From the NCBI GenBank assembly GCA_020025885.1, contig JAHHRJ010000003.1:18622-82621 (forward strand): DNA of 64,000 bases, written 5' to 3'. Made by a program: the position numbers and the translations under genes. This document shows positions 1 through 7,535 of this stretch, piece after piece (position 1 is the stretch's first letter; each line of letters opens with the position of its first letter). Source of the DNA: Butyricicoccus sp. (lineage in GTDB: Bacteria; Bacillota; Clostridia; Oscillospirales; Butyricicoccaceae). The notes below the pieces were generated by a model, which ran no database searches, was not told the DNA's origin, and saw nothing but the letters and a program-made list of their open reading frames with translations.

Positions 1-120
1 ACGATCAATGTAGTTGGATATCTTCCGCTTTTGCTGTTGGTTTCCATCCCAATGGGACTTGTAACCGGTTTGGTATGCACGGCGGTGCTTGGGCATTTAG
101 AACGCATCCAGCCGCAATAA
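1..120 (+). CDS. C-terminal end of an integral membrane protein (partial)
   Basis: The first 39 codons read open in frame 1 and stop with TAA at 118-120. The visible residues are strongly hydrophobic (INVVGYLPLLLLV, then IPMGLVTGLVCTAVLG) and end in a short polar tail, as expected for the last one or two membrane helices of a transporter or ECF-type substrate-binding component. The start lies outside the window, so the family cannot be fixed. A putative lipoprotein gene follows on the same strand after 75 nt, which holds that gene's ribosome binding site. Confidence 0.6.
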   Translation, partial: TINVVGYLPLLLLVSIPMGLVTGLVCTAVLGHLERIQPQ

Positions 121-195
121 ATGGAAAAAATTTCTATGAGTTTACCGGATAAATCGCAGCTTTCCGTGTTATACTACGCAAAACGGAAGGAGCGA

Positions 196-603
196 ATGAT
201 GATGAAAAACAGAATTGTATCTGCATTATTGATCGTTTTATCATTGGCAATGTTGGTTGGCTGCGGCAGAAAAGCGCAGGATAACAATGGAGCAAATGCG
301 CCAGACCGTACCGAGCAGCAGAACAGCCAGGACAATATGGTGAACGATCTCCCAAATGTGCCAGACAATGGCTCAAATGTACAGGGAGATGCCAATGCGC
401 CAGCAAATGACCAAAAGCCCAAGGAAGGCTCTGTCACACAGGATGCAAAGGATATGCTGGATGACGCAGGCGATATGGTTGGAGACGCCGCAAAGGGCGT
501 TGGCGATGCAGTCAAGGATGTTGGAGACGCGGCAAAGGATGCCACAGACGGAAATAGAAATAACATGCAAGACAATAAAAACAACACAAATGAGAAGAAG
601 TAA
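196..603 (+). CDS. Putative lipoprotein with low-complexity Asp/Ala/Gly tail
   Basis: A 136-residue protein. Three consecutive ATG codons (196, 199, 202) follow a GGAAGGAG ribosome binding site at 185-192; the second or third is best spaced, and the upstream in-frame extension lacks a signal. The N-terminus is a lipoprotein signal: basic MMMKNR, a hydrophobic core, and the lipobox LVGC, so the mature protein should be lipid-anchored outside the membrane. The rest is polar (Asn/Gln/Asp/Pro-rich) and ends in imperfect repeats of the form GDAxKxVGDAxKD, which suggest a short amphipathic or disordered segment. I recognise no catalytic domain. It is followed directly by a Rho-independent terminator. 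Function unknown. Confidence 0.75.
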   Translation: MMMKNRIVSALLIVLSLAMLVGCGRKAQDNNGANAPDRTEQQNSQDNMVNDLPNVPDNGSNVQGDANAPANDQKPKEGSVTQDAKDMLDDAGDMVGDAAKGVGDAVKDVGDAAKDATDGNRNNMQDNKNNTNEKK

Positions 604-608
604 TAAAA

Positions 609-643
609 ACGGGATACACAGGTTTGACTGTGTATCCCGTTTT
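609..643 (+). terminator. Rho-independent terminator of the lipoprotein gene (first copy)
   Basis: Perfect 13-bp stem ACGGGATACACAG / CTGTGTATCCCGT with a 6-nt loop and a following T-run. A-rich sequence precedes it, so it could also act on the opposite strand. A near-identical second copy lies at 860-893, on the other side of repeat element A. Confidence 0.85.
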
Positions 644-850
644 GAGACTGTCGAAGAACTTCGACAGTCTTTCCAGGGGAACCCAGTCCCCCTAGATACA
701 GAGCCAGTTCCAGTAGAAACTGGCTCTGATACCCCCGGTTTCGCGCACGTTTGCGCGGGTCGCGGGCAAAATCCAAGGCGCATGTCCTTGGATTTTGAAA
801 ATTTTAGGTCGCTTCGCTCCGAGGCAAAACAGTCAAAAGACTTTTTCGAC
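644..850 (+). repeat. Terminator-associated multi-hairpin repeat, copy A
   Basis: About 207 nt built of hairpins in series: GACTGTCGAAG/CTTCGACAGTC; a GGGGA/TCCCC hairpin; GAGCCAGTT/AACTGGCTC; CGCGCA/TGCGCG; and AATCCAAGG/CCTTGGATT. It ends with ACTTTTTCGACA, which repeats the 3' arm of the first hairpin. It is clearly homologous to 13345-13552, 55367-55580 (reverse) and 36793-36944 (reverse, degraded). It lies between two copies of the same 33-nt terminator, so it looks inserted. Short open frames across it on both strands are not credible genes. It may be a mobile non-autonomous element, a non-coding RNA, or both. Confidence 0.85.
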
Positions 851-859
851 AAGGTGAAT

Positions 860-893
860 GGGATACACAAGTTTGACTGTGTATCCCGTTTTT
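860..893 (+). terminator. Second copy of the lipoprotein-gene terminator
   Basis: Stem GGGATACACA / TGTGTATCCC followed by GTTTTTTC. It matches the 609-643 terminator over 33 nt with one base change, but lacks the A-run 5' of the first copy. It separates repeat A from the 3' end of the convergent threonine ammonia-lyase gene. Confidence 0.8.
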
Positions 894-898
894 TCATA

Positions 899-2110
899 TT
901 ATTTGGTTTTGCTGAAAATTTGATAGCCGCCTTTTTTTAGGGCTTTCATCAAGCGGTTGGCGTGGTCATCACCGCCAACCTCACACACGACCTCAATAAT
1001 CGCTTCACCAATTTCCAAATCGGCTGCCACGCGGTCATGGCTAAATACAATGACGTTTGCATTCTGCTCCGCAACGATATGTGCAAAGTTTTCCAGTGCT
1101 CCGGGGACATCTGGCATAATGGTCGAGAATTTAATGTGACGATGGCGTGTCACAAGTCCCTTTTCTACGACCTTGTGAATAAAGGAAACGTCAATATTGC
1201 CGCCAGACAAGACACAGACAACCTTTTTGCCCTCAATATTCACCTTGCGGTTGAGTACTGCCGCAAGGGAAGCCGCACCAGCTGGCTCAACAACCTGCTT
1301 AGCACGCTCAAGGAGCAGCAGAATGGTGGAGGCGATCTCTGCATCGGATACGGTGACCATCTGGTCTACATACTGGTCGATATACTGCATCGTAACATCA
1401 CCCGGCTGCTTGACTGCAATACCATCTGCAATGGTGTGTGCGCTCTCAGTTGGGATCACACCGCCCTGATGGAAAGAATTGACGATTGCAGAAGCACCTT
1501 CCGCCTGTACGCCGATGACCTGAATACGGGGGTTGATCTGCTTGACGCATGCGGCAATACCGGACAGCAGACCACCGCCGCCAGCGGGAACGAAAATCAT
1601 ATCAACAGTGGGCAAATCGCTTAAAATTTCCAGTCCAATGGTACCTTGCCCTGCCATGACGTCTTCATCATTAAACGGATGAACGAGCTCTGCACCTGTC
1701 TCTGCGACGATTTCCTGTGCTTTGGCATAGGTTTCATCATAAACAGATCCATGTAGAATCACTTTTGCGCCATAGCCTTCGGTTGCGGCAACCTTGGCAA
1801 TTGGTGCAGAACGCGGCATAACAATCGTCGCGGGTACACCGACAGAAGCGGCGGCAAATGCGACACCCTGTGCATGGTTGCCAGCGGAAGAAGCGACGAC
1901 CGCAGGGAGATCCCCCTCGAGAAAACGCTTCATAATCTTATTATAAGCACCACGTACCTTGAAAGAGCCAGTTTTCTGCTGGTTTTCATATTTGAGATAA
2001 ACTTCCGCACCGGTTATCTCGGAGAACGTGGAAGACGTACTCAGCGGGATGGTGTGGACAACATTTTTTAGGCGCGCTGCCGCCTGTTGAAAATCATTGA
2101 CTGTCAGCAT
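899..2110 (-). CDS. ilvA: Threonine ammonia-lyase with C-terminal ACT domain
   Basis: PLP-dependent deamination of threonine to 2-oxobutyrate, the entry to isoleucine synthesis or, in the catabolic form, threonine fermentation. In the 403-residue product the PLP lysine is in SFKVRG (about K51), the substrate loop is SAGNHAQG (75-82) and the phosphate-binding loop is GGGG (177-180). Residues from about 327 to the end form a single ACT regulatory domain. The length and single short ACT domain match the catabolic/TdcB-like group rather than the ~510-residue biosynthetic enzyme with two ACT-like domains. I chose ATG at 2110 because GGGGACAGG lies upstream; an in-frame GTG at 2131 has no ribosome binding site. 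A promoter lies just upstream. The gene converges on the lipoprotein gene and repeat A. Confidence 0.95.
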   Translation of the reverse strand: MLTVNDFQQAAARLKNVVHTIPLSTSSTFSEITGAEVYLKYENQQKTGSFKVRGAYNKIMKRFLEGDLPAVVASSAGNHAQGVAFAAASVGVPATIVMPRSAPIAKVAATEGYGAKVILHGSVYDETYAKAQEIVAETGAELVHPFNDEDVMAGQGTIGLEILSDLPTVDMIFVPAGGGGLLSGIAACVKQINPRIQVIGVQAEGASAIVNSFHQGGVIPTESAHTIADGIAVKQPGDVTMQYIDQYVDQMVTVSDAEIASTILLLLERAKQVVEPAGAASLAAVLNRKVNIEGKKVVCVLSGGNIDVSFIHKVVEKGLVTRHRHIKFSTIMPDVPGALENFAHIVAEQNANVIVFSHDRVAADLEIGEAIIEVVCEVGGDDHANRLMKALKKGGYQIFSKTK

Positions 2111-2155
2111 AATCCTGTCCCCTGCTTTCACAATTATGAATAAAAGATATTTTAC

Positions 2156-2184
2156 AGTTTAGCACGACACATTGCTGATTGCAA
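2156..2184 (-). promoter_or_regulatory. Predicted sigma-A promoter of ilvA
   Basis: On the minus strand, -35 TTGCAA (2179-2184), a 17-nt spacer and -10 TAAACT (2156-2161), about 45 nt before the chosen start. Confidence 0.55.
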
Positions 2185-2253
2185 GATATATAGATGGGAT
2201 TTTTGATCGCTTGTCACCAGAAACAGAAAAATTTTGAAATAATTTGAATGACA

Positions 2254-2282
2254 TTGTATTTTTTGAGTGGTTTTGCTATAAT
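2254..2282 (+). promoter_or_regulatory. Predicted sigma-A promoter of the DivIVA-like gene
   Basis: -35 TTGTAT (2254-2259), a 17-nt spacer and a perfect TATAAT (2277-2282), 42 nt before the start codon. Confidence 0.75.
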
Positions 2283-2324
2283 AACTGTGTATTATTTGAA
2301 ACAAATAGGCAGGGAAGGATATTT

Positions 2325-3176
2325 ATGAGCCAATCAGAAATAGGTTTCCGCACGGCAGCACTTGGATTTCGCCGTGAAGATGTATTGGAGTTTATTGCAC
2401 AAGAGGCAAAACGCCGTCAGGAAATAAAAGAACAGCTGGAACAGATTCAGGAAGAAGCCGCACAACTGAGACAGGAGAGCGAAGAAGCCAATCGTGCATC
2501 AAAAACACTTCTTGCAAGCCATGACGAAAGTTTGGCTGAGCTTCGCAAAAAGGACGAGAAAATTAAAGCACTGCAAGAAGAATTGGCACAGGCAAAGAAT
2601 GAAATCAAACAAGCAAAGCAGGAACAGGATATACTGCACAGCGAATATGAGGCGTTAGAAAAGACGCTGGAAGAAACCAAGACAGAGAATGCCGCGCTTC
2701 TGTCCAAATGTGGTGAGTATGATGAAGCACGTGGAAAACTCGCAGATATCGAGCTGTGTGCGCATGGGCGTGCAGAGGAGATCGAGCGCCGCGCAGAACA
2801 GCAGGCATGTGAACTGATCGAGGAAGCAGAGCGTATGGCGGAGCAGCTGCTGCAAACAATCGCGCAGACCAAGGAAGCCTTCTGGGAAGCATTGGACGCG
2901 GCCGAACAGGAAACGGAACGTGCACATGCACGGACGATGGATGCACTCACCGAATTTGATGGTATCATGGAGGAATTGCGCAGCCGTGTTGCGACGCAGG
3001 TTGCGCCAGAGCCAGAGCAGGAAACGCAGACCGCGCTGCAAGAAAATGATACGCAGGAAGCAGAACAGCCAGTACAGGAGCACACACAGGCAGCAAGTGA
3101 CTACAAAGAATACTGTGCTGGGCGGGAGCGTCCTACATTGGCGCAGGTACTGGGTGCATTGCGCGGTGGCAAGTAA
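2325..3176 (+). CDS. DivIVA-like coiled-coil protein
   Basis: A 283-residue protein whose first 25 residues (GFRTAALGFRREDVLEFI) have the layout of the DivIVA/GpsB N-terminal motif: a conserved Phe/Gly, then charged residues and an acidic-aromatic end. After it comes a very long uninterrupted coiled coil of Glu/Gln/Ala/Lys heptads (about 35-230), then a Gln/Glu-rich linker and a short basic end. Proteins of this type bind curved membrane or division sites and organise envelope synthesis. The ATG at 2325 follows GGGAAGGA; an open frame extends upstream but without a ribosome binding site and across the promoter. The next gene starts 14 nt later, so the two are probably co-transcribed. The DivIVA assignment rests on the short N-terminal motif and the coiled coil. 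Confidence 0.7.
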   Translation: MSQSEIGFRTAALGFRREDVLEFIAQEAKRRQEIKEQLEQIQEEAAQLRQESEEANRASKTLLASHDESLAELRKKDEKIKALQEELAQAKNEIKQAKQEQDILHSEYEALEKTLEETKTENAALLSKCGEYDEARGKLADIELCAHGRAEEIERRAEQQACELIEEAERMAEQLLQTIAQTKEAFWEALDAAEQETERAHARTMDALTEFDGIMEELRSRVATQVAPEPEQETQTALQENDTQEAEQPVQEHTQAASDYKEYCAGRERPTLAQVLGALRGGK

Positions 3177-3190
3177 CAGGGGGAACAAAG

Positions 3191-3745
3191 ATGGCACATT
3201 ATGATTTGCGCACGGAAGAACTCAAGGAAATGGCACCGAAACTGCGTGCAGGGGATACTGTGACCTTGACAGGTACGCTATATACCGCGCGTGATGCAGC
3301 ACACAAACGGATTATACAGGCGATGGAAGAAGGGCAGGAGCTGCCGTTTGCACTGGATGGTGCGGCGGTCTATTATGCAGGTCCTACGCCGGAAAAGCCG
3401 GGACAGGTAATCGGTTCTGTCGGCCCAACAACATCCGGACGCATGGACCCGTATTCGCCTAAGCTGTTGGATGCCGGACTGATCTGCATGATCGGAAAGG
3501 GGGTACGTTCGCAGGCGGTCGCAGAGGCGATGGAGCGCAATGGTGCGGTTTATATGGTTGCCATTGGTGGTGCGGGCGCAGTCAAGGCAGAAAGCGTCAA
3601 GGGGCTGGAAGTGATCGCATACGAAGATCTCGGCTGTGAGTCAGTCAAGCGACTCACAGTTGAGAACTTTACTGCAATCGTTGCAATGGACAGCATAGGC
3701 GGCAACCTCTATCGAGATGGTGCGGCACAGTATCGCAAAGATTGA
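3191..3745 (+). CDS. Class I fumarate hydratase / L(+)-tartrate dehydratase, beta subunit
   Basis: A 184-residue protein of the FumA C-terminal (TtdB) family, which forms one half of an oxygen-sensitive [4Fe-4S] hydro-lyase. The family pattern is clear: GDTVTLTGTLYTARDAAHKR near the N-terminus, the AVYYAGPTP segment, the GPTTSGRMDPY substrate loop (about residues 77-87) and GKGVRS. The iron-sulfur cluster is carried by the alpha subunit, normally encoded immediately upstream. Here the upstream neighbour is the DivIVA-like gene and no alpha-subunit gene occurs in the window. Either the alpha gene lies elsewhere or the protein has another partner. Substrate (fumarate, tartrate or related) cannot be told from this subunit alone. 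A MITE-like element follows the stop. Confidence 0.88.
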   Translation: MAHYDLRTEELKEMAPKLRAGDTVTLTGTLYTARDAAHKRIIQAMEEGQELPFALDGAAVYYAGPTPEKPGQVIGSVGPTTSGRMDPYSPKLLDAGLICMIGKGVRSQAVAEAMERNGAVYMVAIGGAGAVKAESVKGLEVIAYEDLGCESVKRLTVENFTAIVAMDSIGGNLYRDGAAQYRKD

Positions 3746-3774
3746 ATATGGTGTGAAAGAAGTGTGCAAGCTAG

Positions 3775-3932
3775 GGGCTGTTTGAAAAATCGAAAATTTG
3801 TCTTTTTCTACAGGGAACGGCATCCACTGCGTTAAAAATACTCGAAATCCATCAAGGATTCCTGCGTTTTTTGCCTTGTGGCTGCTCGCTCCCTGCGAAA
3901 AATCCGTCAATTTCTCTATTTTCAAACAAGCC
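3775..3932. mobile_element. MITE-like element, family M3 (158 bp)
   Basis: Terminal inverted repeats GGGCTGTTTGAAAA (left) and GGCTTGTTTGAAAA (right end, reverse complement) enclose 158 bp. The element is flanked on both sides by CTAG (3771-3774 and 3933-3936), a probable 4-bp target duplication. There is no coding capacity. An internal stretch, CGAAATCCATCAAGGATTCC, also occurs in the M2 elements described below. It fills most of the 257-nt gap between the dehydratase subunit and the deacetylase. Confidence 0.75.
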
Positions 3933-4002
3933 CTAGGCTTACGCACTTCTTTTTTTGTTCGTTTGTGCATAGAGTGACAGAGAAGAATTGGGAGGTGCGC
4001 AA

Positions 4003-4878
4003 ATGGAGCAGACCGGAATGAAAAAACTCCTGTGCCAGATGTTGGCAACGGTGCTGGTGCTCGGCGGTTTGTTTGCATGGAATACCCATGAAACAGCGAC
4101 ACCAGCACTTGCACAGGAGCAGGTAGATTTACCGATTTTGATGTATCACAGTATTTTGAAAGATGAAGCGCGGGCAGGAGACTATGTGCTCAGTCCCACA
4201 GCACTTGCAGGGGATCTGGATTATCTGATCCAGCATGGATATCAGACGGTTACGGTAGAACAGCTCATTGATTATGTAGATGGACAGGGTGTACTGCCAG
4301 AAAAACCTGTGCTGATCACCTTTGACGACGGATTCTATAACAACTATCTGTATGCCTATCCGCTTCTCAAAGAACGAGATATGTGCGCAGTGATCTCACC
4401 GATTGGAGATCAGACTGTTATGTTCACCGAAAATGGACAGGAAAACGCATATTGGTCGTATTTATCTCTGGCACGCCTGATCGAGATGGAGGAAAGCGGC
4501 GTATTTGAAATGGGCAATCACTCCTATCAGATGCATGACACCGGACCACGCAAAGGATGCCTCAAAAAACGCGGCGAGGATCAAGCGGCATATGAAGCAC
4601 TACTATGTGAAGATACGCGAAAAGCTCAGACCATGCTTGCAGAAGGTGGGCTGACGCCGCCTATGTGCTATACCTATCCGTTTGGGGCATACAGTGAAGA
4701 AACCGAGCGGATGATGAAAGATCTGGGATTTCGCTGCACACTCAGCTGTGAAGAGCGGCATAATGTGATTACGAGAGATCCAAACTGTCTGTATCTATTG
4801 GGAAGATACAACCGTCCATCAGGGATCTCAACCGATGCATTTTTTGCAAAGATACTGCCAGAGGAGGAGAACGGATGA
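4003..4878 (+). CDS. Secreted or membrane-anchored polysaccharide deacetylase
   Basis: A 291-residue NodB-fold carbohydrate esterase (CE4). Residues 9-27 form a signal or anchor helix, so it acts outside the cell. Motif 1 is TFDDGF (D108, D109), with an MYHS segment at 47-50; the metal-binding histidines are in GNHSYQMH; and YPFGAY is motif 3. Likely substrates are N-acetyl groups on peptidoglycan or another wall polysaccharide. I chose ATG at 4003 behind GGGAGG; the in-frame TTG at 3988 would put that site inside the gene. Its last codons overlap ylmC/ymxH by 4 nt (ATGA), indicating translational coupling. Confidence 0.9.
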   Translation: MEQTGMKKLLCQMLATVLVLGGLFAWNTHETATPALAQEQVDLPILMYHSILKDEARAGDYVLSPTALAGDLDYLIQHGYQTVTVEQLIDYVDGQGVLPEKPVLITFDDGFYNNYLYAYPLLKERDMCAVISPIGDQTVMFTENGQENAYWSYLSLARLIEMEESGVFEMGNHSYQMHDTGPRKGCLKKRGEDQAAYEALLCEDTRKAQTMLAEGGLTPPMCYTYPFGAYSEETERMMKDLGFRCTLSCEERHNVITRDPNCLYLLGRYNRPSGISTDAFFAKILPEEENG

Positions 4879-5174
4879 ATGAATGCATGATGTGTCAATG
4901 CTGCACCTTGACAGAACTGCGGTGCAGAGAGGTCATTAACCTGTGTGATGGTGCGCGGATGGGGTATGTCAGCGACGTACAGTTCGATATCAACAGCGGC
5001 AGGATCACGGCATTTATCGTGCCCGAAGCTTGCGGTGTTCTGGGGATTTTGGGCAGAGGGGAGGATGCAGTCATCCCTTGGGACTCGGTCGAAAAAATAG
5101 GAGAAGATATTATTTTTGTGCGCTATCAGCGTCCTTGTCCGGAGCCAAGGCCGCATAAACGGTTTTGTTCTTGA
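4875..5174 (+). CDS. YlmC/YmxH family PRC-barrel protein
   Basis: A 99-residue protein with a single PRC-barrel domain. The core LRCREVINLCDGARMGYVSDVQFDINSG is typical of the small YlmC/YmxH proteins of spore-forming Firmicutes, some of which are expressed during sporulation. The exact biochemical role is not established. Unusual features are a Cys-rich N-terminus (CMMCQCC) and a proline/arginine-rich tail. The start overlaps the deacetylase stop as ATGA. Transcription probably ends before the rpsB promoter, although I see no strong terminator between them. Confidence 0.8.
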   Translation: MNECMMCQCCTLTELRCREVINLCDGARMGYVSDVQFDINSGRITAFIVPEACGVLGILGRGEDAVIPWDSVEKIGEDIIFVRYQRPCPEPRPHKRFCS

Positions 5175-5202
5175 AAAAAATAAGAAAAATGTAAAAATAC
5201 CT

Positions 5203-5232
5203 TTGACAAGTCGGATTGTAGTATGTTATGAT
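5203..5232 (+). promoter_or_regulatory. rpsB promoter
   Basis: Consensus -35 TTGACA (5203-5208), an 18-nt spacer and -10 TATGAT (5227-5232). It leaves an untranslated leader of about 108 nt before rpsB. Confidence 0.85.
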
Positions 5233-5251
5233 GACAGGGTATGAATACACA

Positions 5252-5319
5252 CATCTCGCGATGCACGCGGCGGGTGCCCGTTCTCGGAACGGATGCCGCC
5301 TGTCAGATGAAACGAGATG
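5252..5319 (+). promoter_or_regulatory. Structured rpsB 5' leader, possible S2 autoregulatory site
   Basis: An outer stem CATCTCG (5252-5258) / CGAGATG (5313-5319) encloses a GC-rich arm, GGCGG (5269-5273) / CCGCC (5296-5300), capped by the hairpin CCGTT-CTCGG-AACGG. The outer stem ends about a dozen nt before the Shine-Dalgarno sequence of rpsB. Ribosomal-protein operons often carry such leaders as binding sites for their own product. This one is inferred from base pairing alone. Confidence 0.6.
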
Positions 5320-5347
5320 GAGGTAAAAACCAAGGAGGAAATTTATC

Positions 5348-6076
5348 ATGGCAGTAATTTCTATGAAGCAGCTGCTGGAGGCTGGCGTACATTTCGGTCA
5401 CCAGACCCGCCGCTGGAACCCGAAGATGGCAACTTACATCTTCACTGAGCGTAACGGTATCTACATCATCGATCTGCAGAAGACCGTCAAGAAGCTGGAG
5501 GAGGCTTACTTCTTCGTTCGTGACACCGCTGCAAACGGCGATGCAATCCTGTTCGTAGGCACCAAGAAGCAGGCGCAGGACGCAATCAAGGAAGAGGCTG
5601 AGCGTTGCGGTCAGTACTTCGTAAACGCACGTTGGCTGGGCGGCATGCTGACCAACTTCAAGACCATGCGTACCCGCATTAACCGTCTGAACCAGCTCAA
5701 GAAGATGCAGGAAGACGGCACTTTCGATCTGCTTCCGAAGAAGGAAGTTATCAAGCTGCAGCTTGAGATCGCAAAGCTGGAGAAGTATCTGGGCGGCGTT
5801 AAGGAAATGAAGAAGCTGCCGGGCGCTATGTTCGTTGTAGATCCGCGCAAGGAGAAGAACGCAATCGCTGAGGCTAAGAAGCTGGGTATTCCGGTTGTTG
5901 CTATCGTTGACACCAACTGTGATCCGGACGAAGTTGATTACGTAATCCCGGGCAACGACGATGCAATCCGTGCAATCAAGCTGATTTCCCAGACTATGGC
6001 AAACGCTGTACTGGAAGGCAAGCAGGGCGAGCAGCTGGAAGTTGCAGCTGAGGAGAAGGAAGCTGCTGCTGAGTAA
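5348..6076 (+). CDS. rpsB: 30S ribosomal protein S2
   Basis: A 242-residue S2 protein of the small-subunit head-body junction, needed for binding of S1 or its equivalent and for initiation. The start [27 protein letters not shown] and the segment [37 protein letters not shown] are diagnostic. The acidic, alanine-rich C-terminus is typical of the family. Codon use is strongly biased, as in other highly expressed genes here. It is the first gene of an rpsB-tsf pair, preceded by AAGGAGG and a structured leader and followed by a terminator-like hairpin. Confidence 0.99.
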   Translation: MAVISMKQLLEAGVHFGHQTRRWNPKMATYIFTERNGIYIIDLQKTVKKLEEAYFFVRDTAANGDAILFVGTKKQAQDAIKEEAERCGQYFVNARWLGGMLTNFKTMRTRINRLNQLKKMQEDGTFDLLPKKEVIKLQLEIAKLEKYLGGVKEMKKLPGAMFVVDPRKEKNAIAEAKKLGIPVVAIVDTNCDPDEVDYVIPGNDDAIRAIKLISQTMANAVLEGKQGEQLEVAAEEKEAAAE

Positions 6077-6107
6077 TTCAATACTCACAACAGACTGTGT
6101 ATTTTTC

Positions 6108-6156
6108 GCAGGGCGCGACGCCCCCGGCGCGCCGGTAAGTCGCGTCCTGCTTTTTT
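6108..6156 (+). terminator. Hairpin between rpsB and tsf (partial terminator)
   Basis: Stem GCAGGGCGCGAC / GTCGCGTCCTGC with a GC-rich inner loop, followed by T6. It lies inside the rpsB-tsf unit and probably lowers tsf transcription relative to rpsB, unless tsf also has its own promoter. Confidence 0.8.
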
Positions 6157-6195
6157 CTATTGCATTATAAAATCTTTTATTTGGAGGAAATAAAA

Positions 6196-7128
6196 ATGGC
6201 TTTTACTGCTGCTGATGTAAAGAAGCTGCGCGAGCAGACCAGCGTAGGCATGATGGAGTGCAAGAAGGCACTGACTGAGGCTGACGGTGATTTTGAGAAG
6301 GCAATCGAGCTGCTGCGCGAGAAGGGTCTGGCTAAGGCTGCAAAGAAGGCAGACCGTGTGGCTGCTGAGGGTATTGTTTGTGCAAAGGTTTGCGACGAGT
6401 GCGGCGTAGCTGCGATCGTTGAGGTCAATGCAGAGACCGACTTCGTTGCAAAGAATGCTGACTTCCAGGCTTTCGTAAACGATGTTGCAACTGTAATCAT
6501 CAAGGAGAACCCGGCTGACGTTGAGGCTCTGAAGGCTTGCAAGATGGGCGAGCTGACCGTTGAGACCGCTTTGCAGGAAAAGGTTCTAACCATCGGTGAG
6601 AACATCCAGATCCGTCGTTTCGAGCGTTTCGACAACACCACTGTAAACGTTGCATACAACCACATGGGCGGCGTGATCGGTACTCTGGTTGCTTTGCAGG
6701 TTTCGGACAACCTGAAGGACAATGCTACTGTTAAGGAGCTGGGTAAGGACATCGGCATGCAGTCCGCTGCTATGAACCCGCCTTATATGGACAAGACCGA
6801 GGTTGATGCTGGCGTTCTGGAGAAGGAGAAGGAGATCCTCCTCGCACAGGCTCTGGAAGAGAACAAGACCGCTGCGAAGCCGAAGCCGGAGCAGATCATC
6901 CACAAGATGGTAGAGGGTCGTATCGGTAAGTATTACGAAGAGAACTGCCTCATGCAGCAGGCTTTCGTTAAGGAGAACAAGGTTTCCGTTGAGGCTCACA
7001 TCGCAGCTGTTGCGAAGGAGCTGGGCGGCGAGATTAAGCTGGTTAAGTGTGTTCGTTTTGAGAAGGGCGAAGGCATCGAGAAGAAGCAGGACGATTTCGC
7101 AGCAGAAGTTGCTTCCATGGCGAAGTAA
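6196..7128 (+). CDS. tsf: Elongation factor Ts
   Basis: A 310-residue guanine-nucleotide exchange factor that recycles EF-Tu-GDP. The N-terminal UBA-like domain (MAFTAADVKKLREQTSVGMMECKKAL) and the TDFVAKN motif that inserts near the EF-Tu Mg2+ site are both present. The second half contains the usual core domains, with APxY-type spacing around AAMNPPYMDK. The ATG at 6196 follows TTGGAGG; an upstream in-frame ATG at 6160 is rejected for lack of a site. It ends in a clear terminator. Confidence 0.99.
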   Translation: MAFTAADVKKLREQTSVGMMECKKALTEADGDFEKAIELLREKGLAKAAKKADRVAAEGIVCAKVCDECGVAAIVEVNAETDFVAKNADFQAFVNDVATVIIKENPADVEALKACKMGELTVETALQEKVLTIGENIQIRRFERFDNTTVNVAYNHMGGVIGTLVALQVSDNLKDNATVKELGKDIGMQSAAMNPPYMDKTEVDAGVLEKEKEILLAQALEENKTAAKPKPEQIIHKMVEGRIGKYYEENCLMQQAFVKENKVSVEAHIAAVAKELGGEIKLVKCVRFEKGEGIEKKQDDFAAEVASMAK

Positions 7129-7142
7129 GATCGTTTTTTATA

Positions 7143-7169
7143 AAGGACAGGCTTATGCCTGTCCTTTTT
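7143..7169 (+). terminator. tsf terminator
   Basis: Stem AAGGACAGGC / GCCTGTCCTT with loop TTAT and a T-run, 14 nt after the tsf stop. Confidence 0.9.
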
Positions 7170-7243
7170 CTATGCATTTCTATGTATGAAAGAACCGAAT
7201 GATATGGGAACAGAATAATTTACAAAACGAATAGAAAGAAATG

Positions 7244-7276
7244 AAAAAAGAAGGTATCCATAAATTGGATACCTTC
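7244..7276 (-). terminator. Terminator of tRNA-Leu
   Basis: On the minus strand, stem GAAGGTATCC / GGATACCTTC with a 7-nt loop is followed by T6, 8 nt after the CCA end of the tRNA. Confidence 0.85.
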
Positions 7277-7283
7277 CACCGAT

Positions 7284-7368
7284 TGGTGCCGATGGCCGGA
7301 CTCGAACCGGCACGGGTTGCCCCGCCGCATTTTGAGTGCGGTACGTCTACCAATTCCATCACATCGGC
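7284..7368 (-). tRNA. tRNA-Leu (anticodon CAA)
   Basis: 85 nt including an encoded CCA end. The acceptor stem is GCCGATG / CATCGGC with discriminator A, the anticodon stem-loop is CCGCA-CTCAAAA-TGCGG (anticodon CAA, reading UUG), there is a long variable arm typical of class II tRNAs, and the T-arm carries GGTTCGAGTCC. It is transcribed alone on the minus strand between tsf and nth. Confidence 0.97.
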
Positions 7369-7535
7369 GTCTTAATTAGTATAACAGAGGTCTTCCCAAA
7401 ATGCAAGATATTTTTTAAGAAAAATACAAAATTCATTGTAAGGCTCAAGGCTTGACAGAAACCGTAGGATGTGTGAGAATGAAATAATAGGGAGTATGCG
7501 CCCAATCAAAGACATAAAATAAGAGGACGATGCTT

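Noticed and set aside
356..940. Open frames on both strands across repeat A, and similar ones in repeats B and D (13332-13556, 55402-55668)
   Set aside because: They translate the repeat element itself and run through terminators. The shared peptide (for example CPRPAQTCAKPG) only reflects the shared DNA.
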